The notes beneath the pieces were generated by a model. That model made no database searches and was not told the DNA's origin. It saw only the letters and a program-made list of their open reading frames with translations. A DNA stretch of 55,473 nt from Anaerolineales bacterium HSG25 (GTDB taxonomy: Bacteria; Chloroflexota; Anaerolineae; 4572-78; J111): positions 1-55,473 of the forward strand of contig JAUCGA010000032.1 in NCBI GenBank assembly GCA_030377865.1, given 5' to 3'. A program made the position numbers and the translations under genes. This document shows, piece by piece, positions 34,012 through 42,311 of the stretch; position 1 is the stretch's first letter, and every line of letters starts with the position of its first letter.

Positions 34012-34054
34012 GAATCAAAAAGAGGCTGATTACTAATCAGCCTCTTTTTGATTC
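34012..34054 (-). terminator. Terminator of the feo operon
   Basis: GAATCAAAAAGAGGCTGAT is followed, after a TACT loop, by its exact complement. It lies 14 bases beyond the feoB stop. The stem resembles the boundary-module terminators at 10229 and 25447. Confidence 0.8.
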
Positions 34055-34067
34055 ACTACCCGACTCA

Positions 34068-35492
34068 TTAACCAACAAACAATCGCCATAACGAAGCGGT
34101 CACAAAACAGAGACCCACACCCATCGCCATCGGTAGCAGAGAGGCAACCAACGTCCATTTGGTGCTACCGGTCTCTTTGTAAATGGTGTAGATGGTGGTG
34201 CTACAGGGGTTGTGGAGCAGACTAAACAGCATCAGGTTGACTGCGGTCAGCAAGGTCCAGTTGCCCATGCTGAGCAGGGTCATGGTTTCGGCTTCGGAGC
34301 CTTCAAACATCACGCCGGGGCCAACGCCCAAGCCGTTCGCCGCACTGGTCGAGAGGACGGTCAACATCAAAATGGTGGGGATGACAATCTCGTTGGCCGG
34401 AATAGCCACGATGTAGGCCACTAAAATCACGCCGTTGAGACCAAGCAGTAAACCGAACGGGTTGAGGAAATTGATCATGTGTTCGGCGATACTGAGGCCG
34501 CCGATTTGGATGTTGGCACTGAGCCAGATGACAGCTCCGGCGGGGGCGGCAAACAGGATGGCTCGCCATAGTACAACCAAGGTGCGGTCAATAACAGAGG
34601 TGTAGATGGTTTGCAAAATGTTGGGCGGGCGATAGGGCGGAAGCTCTAAACTAAAGGTTGAGACCTCACCTTTTAAGACGGTACGAGACAAGCCCCACGA
34701 GACCGCAAAGCTAAAGAACACGCCCAGTAGAGCCACCCCAACCACCGACAGTGCCGAGATGAGTCCGCCCCAGTATGAAGGCACTACCGCTCCCATAAAC
34801 AGGCTGGCGATGAGAATTTGGGTCGGCCAGCGCCCGTTACACAGAGCAAAGTTGTTGGTGATAATGGCGATGAGCCGTTCGCGAGGGCTGTCGATAATAC
34901 GGGTCGAGACCACGCCGGCGGCATTACAGCCAAAGCCCATCATCATCGACAAGGATTGTTTGCCGTGTGCGCCCGATTTTTTGAACATGTTGTCCAAATT
35001 AAAGGCCACACGGGGCAGATAACCGAAATCCTCGAGCAGGGTAAACAGAGGAAAGAAGATTGCCATTGGTGGTAACATCACCGCAATAACCCATGCCGTT
35101 GCTAAGTAGACTCCGTCAATCAGCAAACCGTCTAACCACCACGGCATGCTAATCGTACCCGCAACCGACTTAAGGGCCGGGTAGATGGTGTCGAGCAAAA
35201 GTGTCGCCAACATGGCCGAAGGGGTGTTGGCTCCTTCAATCGTTAGCCAAAAGACTATGGTAAAGAGCAAAATCATCAACGGAAAGCCCCAAATCCGGCT
35301 GGTGACGATTTTGTCGAGGGTGCGGTCAAAATCGAAACGGGGTTTTTCGTTGGGGAGCGTGACCGCTCGGTCGGCAATGCGAGCCGCGTCGGTGTATAAG
35401 GCCTCGGTAATCTGGTCATGTACATTTGTGTCGAGTTGGCCTCGAATTGCTTCTACATTGTTGAATATATCGTTAAGAGTGAGTGTACTCAT
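34068..35492 (-). CDS. feoB: FeoB membrane subunit (separate polypeptide)
   Basis: The 474-residue protein corresponds to the membrane half of FeoB: two Gate/nucleoside-recognition domains and the FeoB C-terminal region, with about eight to ten helices. Conserved features include [20 protein letters not shown] and PANEIVIP. With the GTPase half it imports Fe2+. Its ATG shares one base with the stop of the GTPase gene (TAATG at 35490-35494), so ribosomes can reinitiate. The split of FeoB into two proteins is known but uncommon. Confidence 0.92.
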   Translation of the reverse strand: MSTLTLNDIFNNVEAIRGQLDTNVHDQITEALYTDAARIADRAVTLPNEKPRFDFDRTLDKIVTSRIWGFPLMILLFTIVFWLTIEGANTPSAMLATLLLDTIYPALKSVAGTISMPWWLDGLLIDGVYLATAWVIAVMLPPMAIFFPLFTLLEDFGYLPRVAFNLDNMFKKSGAHGKQSLSMMMGFGCNAAGVVSTRIIDSPRERLIAIITNNFALCNGRWPTQILIASLFMGAVVPSYWGGLISALSVVGVALLGVFFSFAVSWGLSRTVLKGEVSTFSLELPPYRPPNILQTIYTSVIDRTLVVLWRAILFAAPAGAVIWLSANIQIGGLSIAEHMINFLNPFGLLLGLNGVILVAYIVAIPANEIVIPTILMLTVLSTSAANGLGVGPGVMFEGSEAETMTLLSMGNWTLLTAVNLMLFSLLHNPCSTTIYTIYKETGSTKWTLVASLLPMAMGVGLCFVTASLWRLFVG

Positions 35493-36316
35493 TATGCCAC
35501 CTCCAGTTGTAAGGCTAGGGGAGTGTTTTGATGTAGGTTGCCCAGTTCGCCAGATTTAACTGCTTCGATAATTCGCTGGTCGCCGTCTAACAGGCGGAGC
35601 GCTACCCAACGGGTATTGGGCAGTTTGGGAAATAGGTTTTTAATCTGCTCGACGAGCGGAGCGATTAGGGTTTCCATTTTGGGTGACAGGTCTTTAACCC
35701 GATGCGGACGACATACCACCTTACCGCTCGCCACCTCGTTAATGGCATTGAGCAGTTCTGGCAAACCCTCTTTCTGACGCATTGAAGCCGCTACAACCGG
35801 CACGCCTAAGTCACGAGCTAAACGACGCTCATCAACCTGAATACCTTTTCGTTTGGCTTCATCCATTAAATTCAGACAGACCACCACTCGGTCGGTGATT
35901 TCTAGTACCTGCAACACCAGATTCAAATTTCGTTCTAGGCGAGTGGCATCAACCACCACCACGGTTACATCCGGTTGCCCAAACAGCACAAAATCACGGG
36001 CAATCTCTTCGTCTAAACTGGTTGCCATCAGCGAGTAGGTGCCGGGTAAATCGACCAGTTTATAGTTAGCCTCGCTGTAGTTATAGCCCCCCTCGGCTCG
36101 GGTGACGGTTTTGCCGGGCCAGTTGCCCGTATGCTGACGTAGCCCCGTAAGGGCATTAAAGACGGTGCTTTTACCCGTGTTGGGATTTCCAACCAAGGCG
36201 ACCATGTAGTCCCAATTGGTCATGTTAAAGCCTAACTTTTTTAGATTGGCCGCGTTATGAATGGCACAGTCCTCGCAACCAGCATGCATTTTTGGTACCG
36301 CAGTTCCGACAGTCAT
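35492..36316 (-). CDS. feoB: FeoB GTPase subunit (separate polypeptide)
   Basis: The 274-residue protein has an N-terminal cysteine pair (C14, C17), then a GTPase domain with G1 GNPNTGKST (43-51), G3 DLPG and G4 NLMD, and a helical tail of the size of the guanine-dissociation-inhibitor region. GTP binding and hydrolysis are thought to drive iron uptake by the membrane half. The start shares one base with the feoA stop (TAATG at 36314-36318). Confidence 0.93.
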   Translation of the reverse strand: MTVGTAVPKMHAGCEDCAIHNAANLKKLGFNMTNWDYMVALVGNPNTGKSTVFNALTGLRQHTGNWPGKTVTRAEGGYNYSEANYKLVDLPGTYSLMATSLDEEIARDFVLFGQPDVTVVVVDATRLERNLNLVLQVLEITDRVVVCLNLMDEAKRKGIQVDERRLARDLGVPVVAASMRQKEGLPELLNAINEVASGKVVCRPHRVKDLSPKMETLIAPLVEQIKNLFPKLPNTRWVALRLLDGDQRIIEAVKSGELGNLHQNTPLALQLEVA

Positions 36317-36624
36317 TATTCTGCCTCCTCTATTTTGGTAATATTAATCAGTTGAGTTTGCTCACGTCGCAGAGCTATTATGGCTCCACGAATACGGTAA
36401 GCGGTTGGATCACCGCTTGGGCTGTTCATCTCGGTGATGATGGTGGTGTCGCGCAATATGCCTAAATCCATAAAACGGCGACGCTCTGCACCTTGGCATT
36501 GGTCTGATAAATTGACTACCTTGGCTTGTTGGCCGGGTTTTAGGTCGGCCAGAGTTTTTGAGTCGGCAAAAGTAGGGCCGCTGGTAGATGTATGTTGTAA
36601 CGATGTCATTTGTTGCTGTGACAT
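36316..36624 (-). CDS. feoA: FeoA
   Basis: The 102-residue protein is a FeoA SH3-like domain (about 25-98, with RRRFMDLGILRDTTI) preceded by a 24-residue extension. FeoA binds and supports FeoB. It is the first gene of the operon; transcription starts about 62 bases upstream at a consensus promoter covered by regulator-like operators. AGGAGAAAAGTC precedes the ATG. Confidence 0.9.
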   Translation of the reverse strand: MSQQQMTSLQHTSTSGPTFADSKTLADLKPGQQAKVVNLSDQCQGAERRRFMDLGILRDTTIITEMNSPSGDPTAYRIRGAIIALRREQTQLINITKIEEAE

Positions 36625-36651
36625 GACTTTTCTCCTATTGGTTTGAGTGCT

Positions 36652-36691
36652 GGCTAACTTAAAGTTTAGCCTTAGCTAAAAATATTAGCTA
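36652..36691 (-). promoter_or_regulatory. Overlapping operators of iron-regulator type at the feo start site
   Basis: Three overlapping dyads use the same half-site: GGCTAA-N8-TTAGCC (36652-36671), TTTAGC-N4-GCTAAA (36665-36680) and TAGCTAA-N5-TTAGCTA (36673-36691). The half-sites resemble boxes of DtxR-family regulators. They sit directly after the -10 box, where a bound repressor would block initiation. The regulator gene is not in the window. Confidence 0.7.
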
Positions 36692-36692
36692 G

Positions 36693-36721
36693 ATTATATC
36701 CTCTTCTTAAAAGTTTGTCAA
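36693..36721 (-). promoter_or_regulatory. Full-consensus promoter of the feo operon
   Basis: On the minus strand: TTGACA (36721-36716), 17 bases, TATAAT (36698-36693). A fully consensus promoter normally needs repression, consistent with the operators just downstream. Confidence 0.85.
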
Positions 36722-37058
36722 GCCTAAATTTTCGCGGGTCGCGCTAGGTGCGCGCGAAATAACCCCACTAAAGGCTTGTTTAATGATATTAACTCGGTTA
36801 TTATATTCTTTTTACGGGTTTTATGGTCGTAAAAGAGGCTTGCAAAGAGGGGGAACTCATGTGGTTTGTGGGATAAAAGTACTAAAAAGAGGGTGATACA
36901 GTCTTTCAGATAATGGTTTTCAATTCAAGGCCAACCTTCCCGCAAGTTCTAAACTTGCGGGAAGGTGATGGCTGAAAATATTTATCTGAACATCTATAAA
37001 TAGCTGGCTTCAGCCAGCTTTAGTTTTTAGCATCGGGATTGATTCCGATGCTTATTTT
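36722..37058. other. Gap with a family F element
   Basis: No gene. A family F element occupies about 36905-36989. A GCGCGCGAAAT-type palindrome lies near 36735-36762, and a small palindrome (AGCTGGCTTCAGCCAGCT) near 37001. Confidence 0.5.
36905..36989. repeat. Family F element, long form, copy 1
   Basis: TTCAGATAATGG ... TATTTATCTGAA enclose the CTTCCCGCAAGTT palindrome. The copy at about 43592-43677 is the same sequence in inverted orientation. Confidence 0.65.
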
Positions 37059-37361
37059 TTAACCCCAAATAATCAAATCATGTGGATCATCCGTATCCTT
37101 GAGCGTCACCCAAGCGTAAATATCGTCTTGTGTGGAAAATTCAGGGGGTGTAACCGCGGTGGCCGGATAGACCAGTTTGGGGAAAAATACACCATGAGGG
37201 TCTTCCATCTCAATATCAAAATCACCTCGGGGCGCACACCTGACCTGACCATTAAAGGCCAAAACGAATTTATCGGTTCGGTAAAAGAAGCGACATTTTT
37301 TGCCCAGAATAGAGGCTATCTCTACTTGGATGTTAGGAGGAGGGTAAGCGACATCAATCAT
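37059..37361 (-). CDS. Small hypothetical protein
   Basis: A 100-residue protein from ATG 37361 (MIDVAYPPPN); an alternative ATG at 37415 would overlap the small upstream gene completely. It is rich in Phe, Asp and Pro and has no signal or helix. The overlap with the preceding short ORF (37354-37440) suggests coupled translation. I do not recognise the family. A plus-strand ORF across the region is a shadow. Confidence 0.55.
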   Translation of the reverse strand: MIDVAYPPPNIQVEIASILGKKCRFFYRTDKFVLAFNGQVRCAPRGDFDIEMEDPHGVFFPKLVYPATAVTPPEFSTQDDIYAWVTLKDTDDPHDLIIWG

Positions 37362-37440
37362 AATAACCACCCAAATACCCAAATGCTGGTTGCGACTCGA
37401 TAAAATCTTGAACATCTTCCAACTTTTTGATAAATTTCAT
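37354..37440 (-). CDS. 28-residue small ORF coupled to the hypothetical gene
   Basis: ATG 37440 follows AAGGAG at a 10-base distance, the best start signal of the locus. It encodes MKFIKKLEDVQDFIES plus a GYLGGYYD end and overlaps the next start by 8 bases. It may be a leader peptide, a tiny partner protein, or the true N-terminus of the next gene after a frameshift. Confidence 0.45.
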   Translation of the reverse strand: MKFIKKLEDVQDFIESQPAFGYLGGYYD

Positions 37441-37844
37441 AGCTGACTTACTCCTTAAAATAGTTTTCGTTTCTAAAGTGTTAATTTTTTAATGTCATTC
37501 CCGCACGTTTTTAGCGGGAATCCATTGTGTAGGCTTAGATTCCCGCTAAAGCATGCGGGAATGACATTAACTAGTTCATTCCGAAAATGACTTAAAGTGG
37601 TTTGGTATTTCGATGATACTGAGGGCGCATAGAGTAGTTGGGGGAGTGCAACATAAGACCGCTAATCCAGTTGACGCGAATGAGTCACCTCCGACAACAG
37701 ATCTCTTTTTGGCTCAAAATTCATCCTGCGAGTGACAATTCGCGGGTTTTTTGATTGGCGGTCTTATCCCCCCGAACCTGATACTGATAGCATTATACAG
37801 GATAGTCGTAGGTCTATCAATTTTTCGACGAATATACCTGCTCT
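37441..37844. other. Gap with palindromic repeat and family E element
   Basis: No gene. GTCATTCCCGC pairs with GCGGGAATGAC over 37494-37566. A family E element lies at about 37659-37770. Confidence 0.5.
37659..37770. repeat. Family E element, copy 1
   Basis: GACCGCTAATCCA and TGATTGGCGGTC are inverted ends; GACGCGAAT and ATTCGCG form a second inner pair. Copies occur at 51822-51932 and, truncated at its left end, about 50828-50901. Confidence 0.7.
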
Positions 37845-38051
37845 TTATTCGTCCGCCTCAATCTTCATGAGGTCGTCAAAAGTACAATCCAACGCCAAAC
37901 AAAGCCGCTCAAGGATATCAGTTTGAACACTTTGCCCCGTATTTTGAATCATTTTATACAAAACACTGGTTGATACATTGCTCTGTTCACTGAGTTGACG
38001 ATAGGTCAACCCTTTTTCAGCCATTAGTTCTTTAAGTTTGAATTTAATCAT
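37845..38051 (-). CDS. XRE-family HTH repressor
   Basis: A 68-residue protein from ATG 38051, in effect one helix-turn-helix domain (LTYRQLSEQSNVSTSVLYKMI). The frame to 38135 reads through the operator region and is not used. It is divergent from the gene at 38178. The intergenic space carries paired direct repeats that suit this repressor. Confidence 0.82.
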   Translation of the reverse strand: MIKFKLKELMAEKGLTYRQLSEQSNVSTSVLYKMIQNTGQSVQTDILERLCLALDCTFDDLMKIEADE

Positions 38052-38068
38052 AATATTGTTGACAAAGT

Positions 38069-38116
38069 TGCATCGAAAACGCGGCATGTGTATTTGACAG
38101 TGCATCGAAATCGCGG
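38069..38116. promoter_or_regulatory. Paired 16-bp direct repeats (putative operators)
   Basis: TGCATCGAAAACGCGG (38069-38084) and TGCATCGAAATCGCGG (38101-38116) differ by one base and lie 32 bp apart, about three helical turns. The second fills the spacer of the plus-strand promoter. Confidence 0.75.
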
Positions 38117-38122
38117 TACAAT
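38094..38122 (+). promoter_or_regulatory. Promoter of the coiled-coil gene
   Basis: TTGACA (38094-38099), 17 bases, TACAAT (38117-38122). The leader of about 50 bases contains GGGAGG before the ATG. Confidence 0.8.
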
Positions 38123-38177
38123 GCAAATCATCCAAAGTTGTTTGTCAGATGATGATAATAATTTAGGGAGGTTCACC

Positions 38178-38429
38178 ATGAGTAGTACCAGCACAGACAG
38201 CACGGCCCATGTATTAAAACAGTGGAAGCTAGAGCAGATAGAAATTGAGCGAGCCGTTGGGCAGACTTTGTTGCATGTGAATCGGTTAGACACCGCTAAC
38301 GAAGCTAACCGTATCGAGCATATCAAGCTGACCAACGCCATTGAAGCGATTAACATCAGCCTACATAAACTGCGGGATGACGTGGACGCGTTGATTGTTT
38401 TTACTGGCATGCCACCGCTCAAACGGTGA
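38178..38429 (+). CDS. Small coiled-coil protein divergent from the XRE repressor
   Basis: An 83-residue protein from ATG 38178 (GGGAGG 6 bases upstream). It is almost wholly helical, with heptad-like leucines and isoleucines, and ends in a short VFTGMPPLKR tail. It shares the divergent promoter region with the repressor and may be its target or partner. Family not recognised. Confidence 0.6.
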   Translation: MSSTSTDSTAHVLKQWKLEQIEIERAVGQTLLHVNRLDTANEANRIEHIKLTNAIEAINISLHKLRDDVDALIVFTGMPPLKR

Positions 38430-38630
38430 GGCCGACCGCGTAAAAAACCGTAGTGGGCGTATCGCTCGTTAGAAATGAGTCAATTTTTCAAATGTTTTGG
38501 TAGCCTCGATTCATCTCGCATGATAAAATCGATGGCCTGATTTGTCCAATCCCTTCTAATCAAAAAGCGGCTGACTCATCGTCAGTCGCTTTTTGATGTT
38601 TCCAAATATTCCATATCATCCGTACTCCAC
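38430..38630. other. Short gap with a terminator
   Basis: ATCAAAAAGCGGCTGAC and its near complement (38568-38597) form a terminator-like hairpin. Nothing else is seen. Confidence 0.4.
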
Positions 38631-38690
38631 CATCAGTTCCCCTTCGACAGGCTCAGGGGACAGTGGGAGATTTATTTTTCTGGAACTGGC
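38631..38690. mobile_element. Right part of a family A element
   Basis: CAGTTCCCCTTCGACAGGCT through TTTTCTGGAACTGGC matches the right half of the complete copy at 42096-42206. It abuts the alpha-2-macroglobulin remnant. Confidence 0.7.
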
Positions 38691-38987
38691 GCATATTGGG
38701 AGGAATCGCAGGTTGACTATTACGCCATGAACACCGACACCCGTAGCACGGCCATCATCATCACCGCGTTGTTCCGCATCGAGCCGGAACATCCCCTACT
38801 GCCGCAGGCGGTGCGCTGGCTGATGAGCATCCGTGAGTTTGGCGGTCATTGGGAGACGACTCAGGAAACGGCTTGGGCTATCATCGGCCTGACCGATTGG
38901 ATGGTCGCCACGGAAGAGTTGGCTGGTGACTATGTTTGGCAGGTCAGCCTGAATGGGGAGAGTTTGGGCGAGGGGCTAGGGGAGTAA
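38691..38987 (+). pseudogene. Alpha-2-macroglobulin family remnant
   Basis: The frame begins at the edge of a family A element and reads AYWEESQVDYYAMNTDTRST, then TAIIITALFRIEP and WETTQETAWAIIGLTDWM. These match the thioester-containing helical region of bacterial alpha-2-macroglobulins, which exceed 1,500 residues. Only about 98 residues remain; a TAG ends it. Both the upstream and downstream parts are missing. The GTG/ATG codons inside are not real starts. It is a dead fragment. Confidence 0.7.
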
Positions 38988-39215
38988 TTGAGGCATCCTT
39001 TTGACTTAGGTTTTGGATTGAACTACAATCATCATAAATCTGCAAATTTAGGAAGTTTGGGTCGATAAGCTATTAGAGTTGTTCGGCAATAACCAAAACG
39101 GGTATTTACGGGCTGATAGGAGTGCAAGAATTGTATTCTTGCTGGTCAAAATAGAATTTTGACACTTTTCTTCGACTTACTTCTTATTCCCGAACAGGTC
39201 TATTGGAAAAGCTTT
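38988..39215. other. Short gap with a dispersed repeat
   Basis: AGAGTTGTTCGGCAATAA to TTATTCCCGAACA form the ends of a repeat also seen at 50598-50665 and in part at 10278. No gene. Confidence 0.4.
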
Positions 39216-39485
39216 ATGAGCCGTAAAATCTTGTAACAAGAAGAACTCACCCAACAACTGCTCGATCTGGGCGTGATTTCGGGTGGGGTGCTGGTTGTGC
39301 ATAGTGCCTTCTCAAAAGTAAAGCTGGTTGAAGGCGGGCCGGTAGGCTTGATACAGGCATTGCAAACCGTCTTAGGGTCAAACGGAACCCTCATTATGCC
39401 GAGCATGACCGAGGACGATGATCACGTCTTTGACCCGCAGAGTACCCCATGTCATTGGCTAGGCGAGAGATTTTTTTCCTGTTAA
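39216..39485 (+). pseudogene. Aminoglycoside N3-acetyltransferase-like remnant
   Basis: From ATG 39216 the frame reads six codons, then TAA at 39234, then continues [13 protein letters not shown] and [13 protein letters not shown] ... [15 protein letters not shown] ... GTLIMPSM, the N-terminal pattern of AAC(3) enzymes. The similarity stops at CHWLG; a TAA follows. About 90 of the usual 260-270 residues remain. It cannot be active. Confidence 0.7.
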
Positions 39486-39589
39486 TAAATCAGGTTTCGC
39501 TTTGCACAGAATATCCCATAGAGCCAAAATGTACTGATACCACCAAACAATCTCAAATCGTTAAATCATCGCATCACTGAGTCAATCCA

Positions 39590-41995
39590 ATGACCAACAC
39601 CGAACCATACAACCCCATCAACTGGCGACTTGACCTGCCTCCATTTCTCCTATTTCTCCTGCTTCCCATGCTGGCCTTTGCCGACCTGTTTTTTCAAACC
39701 AAAACCTTATACAAGGGCGACATCAGTTGGCTCCACTACCCGCTCAGAGTACTATCAGCCGAGCAGTGGCTATCGGGTCATGTCCCGCTCTGGAACCCTT
39801 ACACCTTGGGCGGCGCACCCCTTCTGGCCGAGCCGCAAATCGGGGTATTACAACCGCTCAACGCCCTGTTTTTATTGCCCATACCGTCCTATTTCAGCTT
39901 GACTCTATTCGTCAGCTTGAATATCACCCTCGCGGCCATGTTCAGCTATATCCTCGCCCGTTCGCTCTACTTGGGTCGCGCCGGAGCGACCATGACCGGC
40001 CTCTGTTTTGGTTTTGGTGGGGTCATCATGGCTCAAATCATTAACCTGAATATCATGACCGGCGCAGTCTGGATACCGCTCGTTTTTTGTGGTCTCGTCT
40101 GGACGTTACGCACTCGCCGCACCGAGATCGCCATTCTTGCCGGAATCCCCCTCGCCTTGCAGATTGTCGCCGCCAATCCACAAGTCAGTTTTTTTACGGC
40201 GTTGTTGTTAGCTAGTTATACGTTGTACGAGTCGATTCGGCAACGCGTCATAACCCTATGGGGTCTGTTTAGCCTGATGTTTGGCACGGGATTACTGTTA
40301 GCCGCACCACAAATTTTGCCCACATGGGAGATGCAACAACATTCGATTCGGGCTGACGGGGTCGGTTTTGGCGACATGACCTTCTTTTCCATGCCGCCGG
40401 TGCAATGGTTAGTCCTAATTTTGCCGAGTCTCTTTGGCAACACCGTCACCAGCTACCAAGGTCTGGCCGGTAATTTTGCCGAGATGACCATCTACATCGG
40501 GATTGTGCCGGTTCTACTGGTAGGTTTTAGCTGGTTTGCTCGCCAAGAGCCGATGGTGCGCTTTTTGGGGCTAGTCACCCTGCTCGGAGTCATCCTCTCG
40601 GCAGGCGACTACACCCCGCTGTTTGATTGGCTCCAATATTTGCCCGGTTTCAACCTCTTCCGAGCGCCGACTCGCTGGCTGTTGATGGTCAATTTTACCC
40701 TCGCCATATTAGCCGGATACGGTTTTGAGGCGCTTCTGCATCGTCCACCCTCCAAGCGAATTTGGCAGACACTCATCGGACTGTGGTTGATGGTGATTCT
40801 GGTGTTGTCTCTTATCTGGTGGTTTCGTCAGCCCCTGTTTGAGTGGGCCGACGGGCAACCTGTGCGAACTGATTTGGTCAAACTTTTGCGTTGGAGCATG
40901 CGCCGTGGCCTGTTTGAGTGGCCCGACGACTATAACTCATACCTGTTACATGGCTTGTTCAGCCCACTGCTCATGCCCGCCTTGGCCTTGGTCAGTCGGT
41001 TGGGGGTCGGTATTTTGTTGATAATCGGCTACGGTCAAGGCAGGCTCACGCGGCAATGGTTTGTTTTGCTGACCCTCGCGCTGGTGGCCTTCGACTTGAC
41101 CCTCAGCGGTGGCAGCGGAGTCAACCCCGTCACTTCGGCTGAGCATTGGCAACAGGGCAGTTCGGCCATCACCTATCTGCAACAACAAACCGAGGCTCCC
41201 CAGGCCCGTTTTTTCACCGAGGCCGACAGTGACGAAGACGAAGTGGTCATGGCGGGCAAACATTACTTTTCCAGCGTGTACGAGCTGTTAGGCAGTGGTG
41301 GATATTCGCCGTTGCGTTTGGCTCGTTATTACACCTTTATGAACCAGAGCCATCCACTCCTAAAACTGTCGCTGACTGGCACCCGCTTTGTGTTGAGCAA
41401 AGAGCGCCTCACCGCCGATGCCGAATCGGTCATGACGATTGTCCATGAGGATGCGCCGTGGTATCTGTACGACTATCCCGACACCCTGCCCCGTACCTTT
41501 GTCATGCGAGATGTCACCATCGCAAAGGATGATGAAACGGTCATCGCGCAACTGCAAAACGGCGCGTTTGACCCGCGCCAAACCCTTCTGCTCCAGCCGG
41601 AGGTCGGGCAAACTATGCCGACTATTCCACCGCCAACCACCGAGATTCAGACTGATGAGCTAACCATTCAACGGGATGAGCCATCTCTGGTCGAGATTCA
41701 AACCAGCACCGCGGCGGACGGTTTTCTAGTTTTACTCGACACCTACTATCCGGGCTGGCAAGCCTACATTGACGGCGAGGCTCAACCGACCTACCGCGCC
41801 TATTATCGCAATCGGGCCATCTATCTACCGGCGGGGCAACATACAGTGCAGTTTATCTATCAACCCACCTCCTTTTATATTGGACTGTTATGCGCCATGT
41901 TTGGGTTGTCGCTATGTATTTGGGCGATTTGGTGGGGACGCAGAGTATCCGGTAGTCATTCTCACGCGGAGCATTCGAACAAACGAGGGGAATGA
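39590..41995 (+). CDS. YfhO-family polytopic membrane protein
   Basis: The 801-residue protein has about a dozen helices up to residue 500, a soluble domain (about 515-755) and a last helix before a basic tail. Early motifs LYKGDISWLHYPLR and PLWNPYTLGGAPLLAEPQ are those of YfhO proteins, thought to be GT-C-like enzymes that move sugars onto cell-surface polymers. Donor and acceptor are unknown. No strong Shine-Dalgarno is visible. It is followed by an SGNH hydrolase gene after an element-filled gap, so the two may have been a surface-polysaccharide unit. Confidence 0.82.
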   Translation: MTNTEPYNPINWRLDLPPFLLFLLLPMLAFADLFFQTKTLYKGDISWLHYPLRVLSAEQWLSGHVPLWNPYTLGGAPLLAEPQIGVLQPLNALFLLPIPSYFSLTLFVSLNITLAAMFSYILARSLYLGRAGATMTGLCFGFGGVIMAQIINLNIMTGAVWIPLVFCGLVWTLRTRRTEIAILAGIPLALQIVAANPQVSFFTALLLASYTLYESIRQRVITLWGLFSLMFGTGLLLAAPQILPTWEMQQHSIRADGVGFGDMTFFSMPPVQWLVLILPSLFGNTVTSYQGLAGNFAEMTIYIGIVPVLLVGFSWFARQEPMVRFLGLVTLLGVILSAGDYTPLFDWLQYLPGFNLFRAPTRWLLMVNFTLAILAGYGFEALLHRPPSKRIWQTLIGLWLMVILVLSLIWWFRQPLFEWADGQPVRTDLVKLLRWSMRRGLFEWPDDYNSYLLHGLFSPLLMPALALVSRLGVGILLIIGYGQGRLTRQWFVLLTLALVAFDLTLSGGSGVNPVTSAEHWQQGSSAITYLQQQTEAPQARFFTEADSDEDEVVMAGKHYFSSVYELLGSGGYSPLRLARYYTFMNQSHPLLKLSLTGTRFVLSKERLTADAESVMTIVHEDAPWYLYDYPDTLPRTFVMRDVTIAKDDETVIAQLQNGAFDPRQTLLLQPEVGQTMPTIPPPTTEIQTDELTIQRDEPSLVEIQTSTAADGFLVLLDTYYPGWQAYIDGEAQPTYRAYYRNRAIYLPAGQHTVQFIYQPTSFYIGLLCAMFGLSLCIWAIWWGRRVSGSHSHAEHSNKRGE

Positions 41996-42016
41996 ATCGA
42001 ATCGTTGAATCGTACG

Positions 42017-42289
42017 GGCTACCAACTCAAGGTGCGACAAAACACATCGGAATAAATCCCGATGCTGATAGCCAAAGCAGGCTAAAGCCAGCTAAGGCAG
42101 TTCCAACTTTTAAAACCTCCCAAAAATCGTTGGCTGAGCTTGTCGAAGCCAGTTCCCCTTCGACAGGCTCAGGGGACGGTGGGAGATTTATTTTTCTGGA
42201 ACTGCCTAAATAGGCCGCTTTTAGCGGTCTTCAGCTTTTAGCGTGGGGATTTATTCCCACGTTATCTGTTTTGCCTTATGTTTATAGCC
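42017..42289. mobile_element. Family L element with an inserted family A copy
   Basis: Ends GGCTACCAACTC and TTTATAGCC match the uninterrupted copy at 22065. A perfect 9-bp duplication AATCGTACG flanks it (42008-42016 and 42290-42298). Without the insert and its duplication it is 159 bp, against 158 bp for the other copy. Confidence 0.88.
42096..42206. mobile_element. Family A mini-element inserted in family L
   Basis: A 111-bp element, GGCAGTTCCA to TGGAACTGCC. TAA is duplicated (42093-42095, 42207-42209). The L copy at 22065 shows the empty site CCAGCTAAATAGG, so the insertion is proved by comparison inside this window. Confidence 0.9.
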
Positions 42290-42311
42290 AATCGTACGAA
42301 TCACTCAATCT

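Larger units (their letters stand above)
33694..34067. other. Gap with two terminators and a decayed coding remnant
   Basis: A hairpin at 33717-33754 (AAAGACCACCCC/GGGGTGGTCTT) lies upstream of the C39 pair. A perfect palindrome at 34012-34054 ends the feo operon. Between them on the minus strand a stretch at 33831-34004 reads like the end of a protein. Confidence 0.5.
41996..42311. other. Gap occupied by a nested pair of mobile elements
   Basis: Element L (42017-42289) with family A (42096-42206) inside it fills nearly the whole gap. Confidence 0.8.

Noticed and set aside
37080-37403. Plus-strand ORF of 107 codons
   Set aside because: The minus strand has the ribosome-binding sites and coupled small gene; this frame has none.
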